Of a stretch of DNA of 64,000 nt, positions 58,362-64,000 are shown one piece after another (the first letter of the stretch is position 1; the number at the start of each line of letters is the position of its first letter). Source of the DNA: Telopea speciosissima (taxonomy: Eukaryota; Streptophyta; Magnoliopsida; Proteales; Proteaceae). The position numbers were made by a program, and so were the translations under genes. The DNA lies in contig NC_057924.1 of assembly GCF_018873765.1 (NCBI RefSeq), forward strand, positions 8,680,001-8,744,000, written 5' to 3'. The notes under the pieces are model-generated. The model ran no database searches. It was not told where the DNA came from and saw only the letters and a program-made list of their open reading frames with translations.

Positions 58362-59591
58362 ACGACCCCATAAAACCTAGCGTCATTAATGCCTACTTGT
58401 TGATTGCATCAGTAAAGAGAACAAGTTCGTCCAATGTCCCTCGAACATCGAAAATATCATCTATCACATAGACAAGTGAAATGATCTTCGTCATCTCAAT
58501 TCTAAGCTCTGAGAACTTTGGATCCGGAAGGACCATCATGGGCCACATGTACCATTTTAATGGTTGGTTTCTAGCAAACTTCAGCTCCGCTGATAGACCC
58601 ACTTCTCTCCACCACCTGATCATATGCCAAAAATTATGTAATTAGAGCACTCTAGCTTAGAAATCAAACAAATTAAAAAACGACCAGTACTGTAACTTAC
58701 TCAAAAATCTGAAGGAGCTCATGTCGATGTATGGATTGGACAATATTAAAATCTATCTTCCAAAGTTGCTCTAAGAGACCCATCCATCCATACGTGCCAG
58801 GGAAACTTTGGAGATAGCAGCGTTTGCTTTGGAATCTAGCCAAGCTCATATGATAGGGATTCTCTATAGTGTCCTTTACGGCTCTAGCTAAATTTGGTTG
58901 GAGGTTCATTAGGGAAGCATTAAGATGCATGCTAGCATAGTCATGTGCTTCAACGAGAATCTCTTCTTCCTTGAATCCGAGGTGCGAGGCTTCGTATAAG
59001 CTCATCAATCCTCTAATGTCTTCTCTTACTTCTACTTTGAAGTGTCCCTTCTTATCCTTGAAGCTACTAAACACATCTGTTCCATGTACCACCACCAATC
59101 AATATATACTGGTGAATGGTTAGTATCTCTTCACCGTCTTATTATTAAAAAAAAAAAAAAAAAAAAAATTTAATCTTAATTTAATTAAGAGAAAACCCAC
59201 CTGTAGGAACCCAATAACCAGATTGCCTCAACAATCTGAAGTGAAGTGCAACATCATGCAAATTATGATGTTGGCTACTTCCACAAATTAGCTTGTTGGC
59301 TAGGGTTGTTTTGATATCGTGTTCGAAGTAATAATCGATGCCCAAGCGTTGGAGTGCATCAATCATGATCAAACACTCTAATGGATCTTGAAGTTGGTTC
59401 AGAGTACACTTAACTTCCATGCACTTCTCTACGTGCTTAATCCGAAGCCCATCCTACAAGAGGAAAGGAAGTATATATTAGTTGGAAATGATAAAATGTA
59501 AATAGCTAGAGGAGTGATGAGTTGAAGTTCTTGCCATATAGTCTTGGGAGGGTTTAGAGACGAGGTTGAGAGATTGGATGGTAGTTTCATT

Positions 59592-59622
59592 GTATTTGTA
59601 TTTGTATTTGTATTTGTATTTG
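59592..59622. repeat. Hexanucleotide repeat (TTTGTA)n in exon 1 of TPS copy E
   Basis: About five units on the plus strand, coding KY dipeptides; copies B, D and F have a single unit. Confidence 0.9.
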
Positions 59623-59817
59623 TCGGAAACAGACATGTGGTGAGGAGGAGAATTAGTACTGAAAATATATGTTCTTCTAGAAACTTGGTTGGTGATCGAG
59701 GATGGGGATGAAATGTTACCAGAGAAGGCCATGTGAATGAACTCCAAAATGTTAAGTTTGAGGTAGAAGAAAAGAGGGAGAGAGAGTTGAGTCTCCCAAG
59801 GGTAAGGGAGGGGCTTA

Positions 59818-59824
59818 ATTTATA
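59818..59824 (-). promoter_or_regulatory. TATA box of TPS copy E
   Basis: TATAAAT, 86 bp upstream of the ATG at 59732, in the conserved block. Confidence 0.75.
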
Positions 59825-59829
59825 ATGCC

Positions 59830-60299
59830 AAGTAGTACTATCGTCATTTTCCACGCAACTAGGAGAATTCCATTTCCGTATTGAGTCCGTCAGAAAACTA
59901 AACAGATTGATGCGGATACGGATAAGCTATAGCTATCTGAAAGACTTTATTTACATGTAAATAGGTAAAATATCTTATCCATATTCGTGTCTGTATCCAT
60001 TTAGCACTATCCGAATCCGTCCAAAAACTAATCAAATGCGGATGGCAATATAGCATTATCCAAACTTAATCCAATCCATTTACATCCCCTTAATTATTAT
60101 CAGGGCAATCGTCAAATCAGTCTATGTCCCTCTATAAAAGAAAGGGGAAGAAAAATGTTCTGCGTAAAGTCGTAGAATTGCAGAATTGAGTGTGATTTTA
60201 TTCCTACTCTATATATAGGGAGAGGTTAATAGCATTGTTGACTCTTCCGTCAAGAAGGCACTATTGCATGACTTGGAAAACAGTACTTATACGTCATAG
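59830..60299. other. Upstream region of copy E; no gene
   Basis: Paralogous to 51215-51600 and 51880-51930 upstream of copy D (ATCCGAATCCGTCC-type repeat, GTTAATAGCATTGTTGACTC). Confidence 0.65.
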
Positions 60300-61465
60300 G
60301 GAAAATATATAAATGGTTAAGAGTCATTTCCTTAACATTTCAAATGTCTCTCAAATTAAATCAGGTATATATGTCTTGGAAATTGAATGGTTAAAAGCCA
60401 TTTCCTTGCACACATCAGTACTATACTATTACTGCAACGACCAAATTGCTTATGGACAAAGTTTTGTGTTAGTTTCAGCGGATTGGGTTGAAATCTGAGG
60501 TCATTCATGTCCCTAAAGAGTTCCATCTCATGACAATGAAGCTAGGGAATCCTTTCACCATAGGTGTAGGTGAACTGAAATCCTTCCATTGATTTTATTT
60601 AGAAATAATGATACATACTAGAGTCAAAAAATAAGGAGAATGCATCACAAGCTCTTCAAGATCAAGGTTCAAGAGTATGCAATGGGGGATGAGATCGGTT
60701 CCAATTGGATCGAAATCAATCAAAATCAGTGGAAGCCCTAGAAATCGAATCAAATAGAGGAAGCAAAAGTTCTTCAAAATCTTTGATTTTTTCAGAGTTT
60801 TTATGTTGTAAACTTGGGAATCTTCCTACAAGAGATAAACTTTATTGATTTTCTACTATTAACGATAAAAAAAAATAAAAATCATGTAAGAATTAAACTA
60901 AGCAATCAATATGACGAGAACCATTGAACAAGAAAACACAACAATCGAATATATGATAATGAGATGATGCTCTTGCACTCAGACTTTCTTCGTTGATCTT
61001 GTATTTTCTCTTTTCTATGACGGTTAGGGTTAGCAACTAATGGGCATTGGTACAAATTTGTAGACTAAGAGCAGAGACCAGCTGCAATAGAGAACAACTA
61101 ATGTCTCTCCCATAGGCTAAAGATAAGAGACCAAAAGCCATAAAGGCTATCCCATCAGAGAAGAGACCCTAGTTGAAGAGACTAATTAAATACAAGCAAC
61201 AACAAAGGGGGGAGGGACCAAACAGCAAATCATAAAAGAGGATACAAAAATATTGGGGAAGGTGGGAGAGGAGGAAACAAGGACTCAAGGAGCAAAGATA
61301 AATAGATAATACAACAAAATTAGGGGAGGGGAGGGGAGGGGAGAGAGAAATAAGACGAAGATCCCATTAATAGGCAAGATGTCTACTTCTATTAGTTATC
61401 TGGGCACGCTGCACTGTTAAAGAACATTTTATTTCTAATTTCATGTCCAAGATCTGATTAATCGT
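60300..61465. repeat. Paralog of the CACTA insertion site, uninterrupted
   Basis: 60300-60837 matches 18800-19241 and 60838-61465 matches 38108-39540 minus the 38400-39200 part. At 60828-60843 the sequence TTCCTACAAGAGATAAAC corresponds to TTCCTACAAC|element|AACTGATAAAC. Function of the duplicated sequence itself unknown. Confidence 0.88.
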
Positions 61466-62507
61466 GGACTACAAAAAGATTTGAAATGCTCCTATGATTG
61501 GTCTGAGGTTCTTATACTCCTTTCTAATTATAAATTTTAGGTAGGCTCAAGCTCATTCTAAACCCAATGGATTTCAATGAGAATTGGCCATGGAAGTCAT
61601 TGAAGGGGCCAAGGACTCCTCTTAGATATAAAATATGTTGAGCTATCCACGTATAAGACAAAAAGAATAGTCCCACATCAGATATGAAAGGGGACGTGGG
61701 TGGGTTAATAGGTACTTGGACACCCTCTCCTTAATGACTAGCTTTTGAGGATGAGACCCAAGTTTCTAACAAAATAAACCATTGGTAGATGTACTAAGGA
61801 CTTTTAGGGTAGTTTTCATACAAAATTTAAAAATAATTTTCAGTTTTACTTTCATGGTCTTTGACATGAATCATGTTACAATAGGTTACAGTTTCCTTAG
61901 TAGGATTTTTTTTTGTATTTCTAGCTACTTCTTGCATGATTTGGCTGTAGGGGTTTTTTTTATTATATGAATTTAAAACAGTTTTTGTTTAGGGTCACTT
62001 TTGTATTCATTTGTAGATTCATGATGTATTAAGGATTTTATGATTTTTAGGTATTTTTTTAATAATTATTTTTCATATTCTAGCTTTTTGATAATTTTTT
62101 CGAATTTTTGCACTACTTTTTAAAATTGTTTTCTAAGTCAAGGTCAGGCCAATTTGTATTGAGGGATCCACATCTTCTACTTACTGTAGTGGTACTTCCA
62201 TCCTACTTCCCTGGCTTGTTAGTGCTCCACCTGATTTTATAAAGATCCAACGGCTATGAAAAAATGAATTCAAAAAATCTTAAATTTCACCTGAACCATG
62301 TCTGAACCAACATAAACCCCAACTCAGTCAAACCAACCCAACCGATTCTTAACCATCAAACCGAACCACCAGGTGGTTTTCAAAACCCTAACTTGAATCC
62401 ATTTTGTTCAAAGCCTTCTTCCCAAACGAAGAAGGAACCGCTGTTCGTGCTCTCTTCTCCCATGAACATCAAACCGCCTAAGATCGGCTGAGATCGCAAA
62501 GTTTAGG
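61466..62507. other. AT-rich intergenic; no gene seen
   Basis: Contains a repeat-like piece (61670-61770, with GTCCCACATCAGATATGAAAG) resembling an LTR-type fragment in intron 4 of copy D (about 49450-49760). No coding frame. Confidence 0.5.
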
Positions 62508-62792
62508 GAGACGTTTCAAAGCCCTACCACTATGGCACCGTCTCAGTATATTCAAATCCATTCTTCTCCTCTTCAAGCTCTGTAGAGCATCTTCCGTGAA
62601 CCAAGCTGCTCTATCTGGGAAGAAGGTGAGTGCGCAGAGTTCTGCCAACTTTTCCTCTTCTTCTTCCGAAAAATCAGAGTTCGAGGAGACGTTTCAAAGC
62701 CCTTCTTCTCTTACCACTACGGCACCTTCTCAGTCTGTTCAAAGCCATTCTTCTCCTCTTCAAGCTCTGTAGAGCATCTTCCATGAACCAAG
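62508..62792. repeat. Direct duplication of about 100 bp, offset 178 bp
   Basis: 62508-62605 and 62686-62792 share GAGACGTTTCAAAGCCC at the start and CTTCAAGCTCTGTAGAGCAT near the end; the second copy has a TTCTTCTCT insertion. The surrounding frames are not recognised. Confidence 0.85.
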
Positions 62793-63683
62793 CAATAGAA
62801 ATAGAAAGTTTAGAAACAAAGTTATCTATACACATTTCAGATGAGAGACATCAGCCCGCCAATTTCGAAGATCAGAATTCCATAATGCAAACTACATACT
62901 GCTCATTTAACAAAAACTTAAAAAGTGGAATTGGTGTAAGGTTTACTGCTGGAAATCCAAATTGAGCAATGCTCAAGGGTGGGGAAGCTCACTGATTGTA
63001 CGATATCCGACTAGGCAATATAACAATAATAGATCTCTTCAAATCTAAAAAGAGGGAGAAAAAAAACCACTTTCCCTCCACAAGACCTTTCAATTGCAGA
63101 ACTCAAAGAACTGAACACCTTGGGATAACGCTCTTCTCCAAGCTAAACCCGAGAATTTTTGGGTTCCTCATTATATCTGTCGATTCCCAAACCAATATTT
63201 TTTTTTTCCCTCCAAAGAAATCCATATGGCTCATAATCTTCTTTTCAGACTGTCATAAACCGATAATACCTCCTAAATGCCATGAGAATCTTATTTTCAG
63301 AAAAGTCCCACCTTCAATATGCCTTCAATTTCTGCTTCCATGTCGATTTGTTCATTGATGCAAACCCAAAGAGAGCAATAATAAACAAGTATTTTGAAGG
63401 GTCGAAACCCATTTGCTGAATATCCTTGAAGTATCTGTTTGAACAGTTAGTCTAGGTACTCATTTTCTCAAGATTGCAATATTTTGAGCCACATTCTGTA
63501 TATTACGATTGATGTAATGAGCCCGATGCTTTAGGTCGATAACAACATTCTCCATAGTCCCAACTCCCAACTAAACTCTTGAAGAAATTAAAAGCAGGAA
63601 TGATTTTGTTTTCTAAGCTAATGAACAAAAAACCCTTCAATCTTTGGAGAATCCGTGGTTTCTGAAGAGGGTAATAACCAAGT
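62793..63683. other. Intergenic or unrecognised gene region
   Basis: Short plus-strand frames at 62630-62965 and 62996-63358 match no family I know and lack clear splice or start context. Possible non-coding exons of a gene continuing to the right. Confidence 0.35.
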
Positions 63684-63975
63684 CTCGTCCAGTTCCCTCT
63701 GCCCCACTACCCTCTCATGGTTCTGCAACTTCGTTTTAGGGCTTTGGCTTTTCCATCGAAATGAACTAGGGATCTGAAATGGAGATGGTTATAGCTTGAT
63801 AGGGCTTGCAACAATGTTAGACAGCTCCGCTCCTCTTCCTCGTCCAGTTCCCTCTGCCCCACATCCCTTCCCTCTCACGGTTCTACAATTAGATTTTAGG
63901 GCTTTGGCTTTTCGATCAATTTGAAATGGGGACATGAAATGAAGATGGGATTAGTTTGATAGGGTATGGTTCGAT
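63684..63975. repeat. Imperfect direct duplication of about 130 bp, offset about 155 bp
   Basis: 63684-63810 and 63839-63975 share CTCGTCCAGTTCCCTCTGCC, TTTTAGGGCTTTGGCTTTTC and GAAGATGG/GAGATGG blocks with small indels. Confidence 0.85.
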
Positions 63976-64000
63976 TAGGAATAGACCGGTCGGGTTGGGT

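Larger units (their letters stand above)
57094..59732 (-). pseudogene. Terpene synthase copy E (TPS-g), seven exons, one 4-bp frameshift
   Basis: Exons: 59732-59535, 59453-59201, 59076-58701, 58615-58397, 58118-57976, 57732-57478, 57387-57094. All splice sites are conserved, including the GC donor of intron 1. Exon 5 is 143 bp instead of 139: an extra CATG (57993-57996) turns WNPLHSL into WNPLHAL followed by T and a stop, just before the exon end. The rest would be open, so this is a very young pseudogene, or an assembly error or allele. DDIFD is present; the NSE-like motif (DDLGSAEDE) lies after the stop. Exon 1 has a hexanucleotide expansion giving a Lys-Tyr run. Exons 1-4 and 7 resemble copy D, while introns 4-5 and exons 5-6 resemble copy B. 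Confidence 0.9.

Noticed and set aside
1-64000. Prokaryotic operon, phage or organelle origin
   Set aside because: Introns, LTR and CACTA elements and plant gene families throughout; no ribosome-binding-site-led gene strings.

Overview
The window is nuclear DNA of a flowering plant. The evidence is intron-rich genes with plant splice sites, an RPL8 gene with a telo-box leader, a TIR-type resistance gene relic, TPS-g terpene synthases, and Copia, CACTA, RTE/L1 LINE, MULE and hAT-type repeats. It looks like a repeat-rich genome of a magnoliid or early-diverging eudicot, but I cannot name the species.

The backbone is a tandem array of six terpene synthase copies, all on the minus strand, which I label A to F in the text. 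Their order along the window is A (6.2-6.6 kb), B (14.0-17.1 kb), C (40.5-42.7 kb), D (48.5-51.1 kb), F (53.0-54.7 kb) and E (57.1-59.7 kb). All look like TPS-g (acyclic linalool/nerolidol-type synthases): no RRX8W motif, a DDIFD metal motif, an NSE-like motif, and seven exons with family-typical sizes (219 bp exon 4, 139 bp exon 5). B and D join to uninterrupted frames of 572 and 569 codons. E is nearly complete but has a 4-bp insertion in exon 5. A, C and F are broken remnants. The spacers are duplicated as well (6.6-8.5 kb matches 45.3-47.5 kb; 17.2-19.2 plus 38.1-39.5 kb matches 54.8-56.6 and 60.3-61.5 kb), so the locus grew by segmental duplication. E is a mosaic: its introns 4-5 and exons 5-6 are B-like while its other exons are D-like, which suggests gene conversion.

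Between B and C lies an 18.9-kb nest of two CACTA (En/Spm) transposons. The outer element (19242-38104, target duplication AAC) is interrupted by an inner one (25420-36023, target duplication AGT). The inner element carries a TnpA-like (Transposase_24) gene with four in-frame stops, plus pieces of a PPR gene and a serine carboxypeptidase-like gene. The outer element carries two exons of an NF-YB gene. Neither shows a TnpD/Tnp2 transposase, so both look non-autonomous and gene-capturing. The uninterrupted version of the outer insertion site survives near 60830 in a paralogous segment.

Left of the array are exon 1 of RPL8 (running off the left edge), a 5'-truncated RTE LINE, a TIR-domain pseudogene and a long hairpin element. 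A degenerate Copia retrotransposon with both LTRs (8537-13498) sits in the spacer before B. The right end (61.5-64 kb) is AT-rich with two short direct duplications and no recognisable gene.
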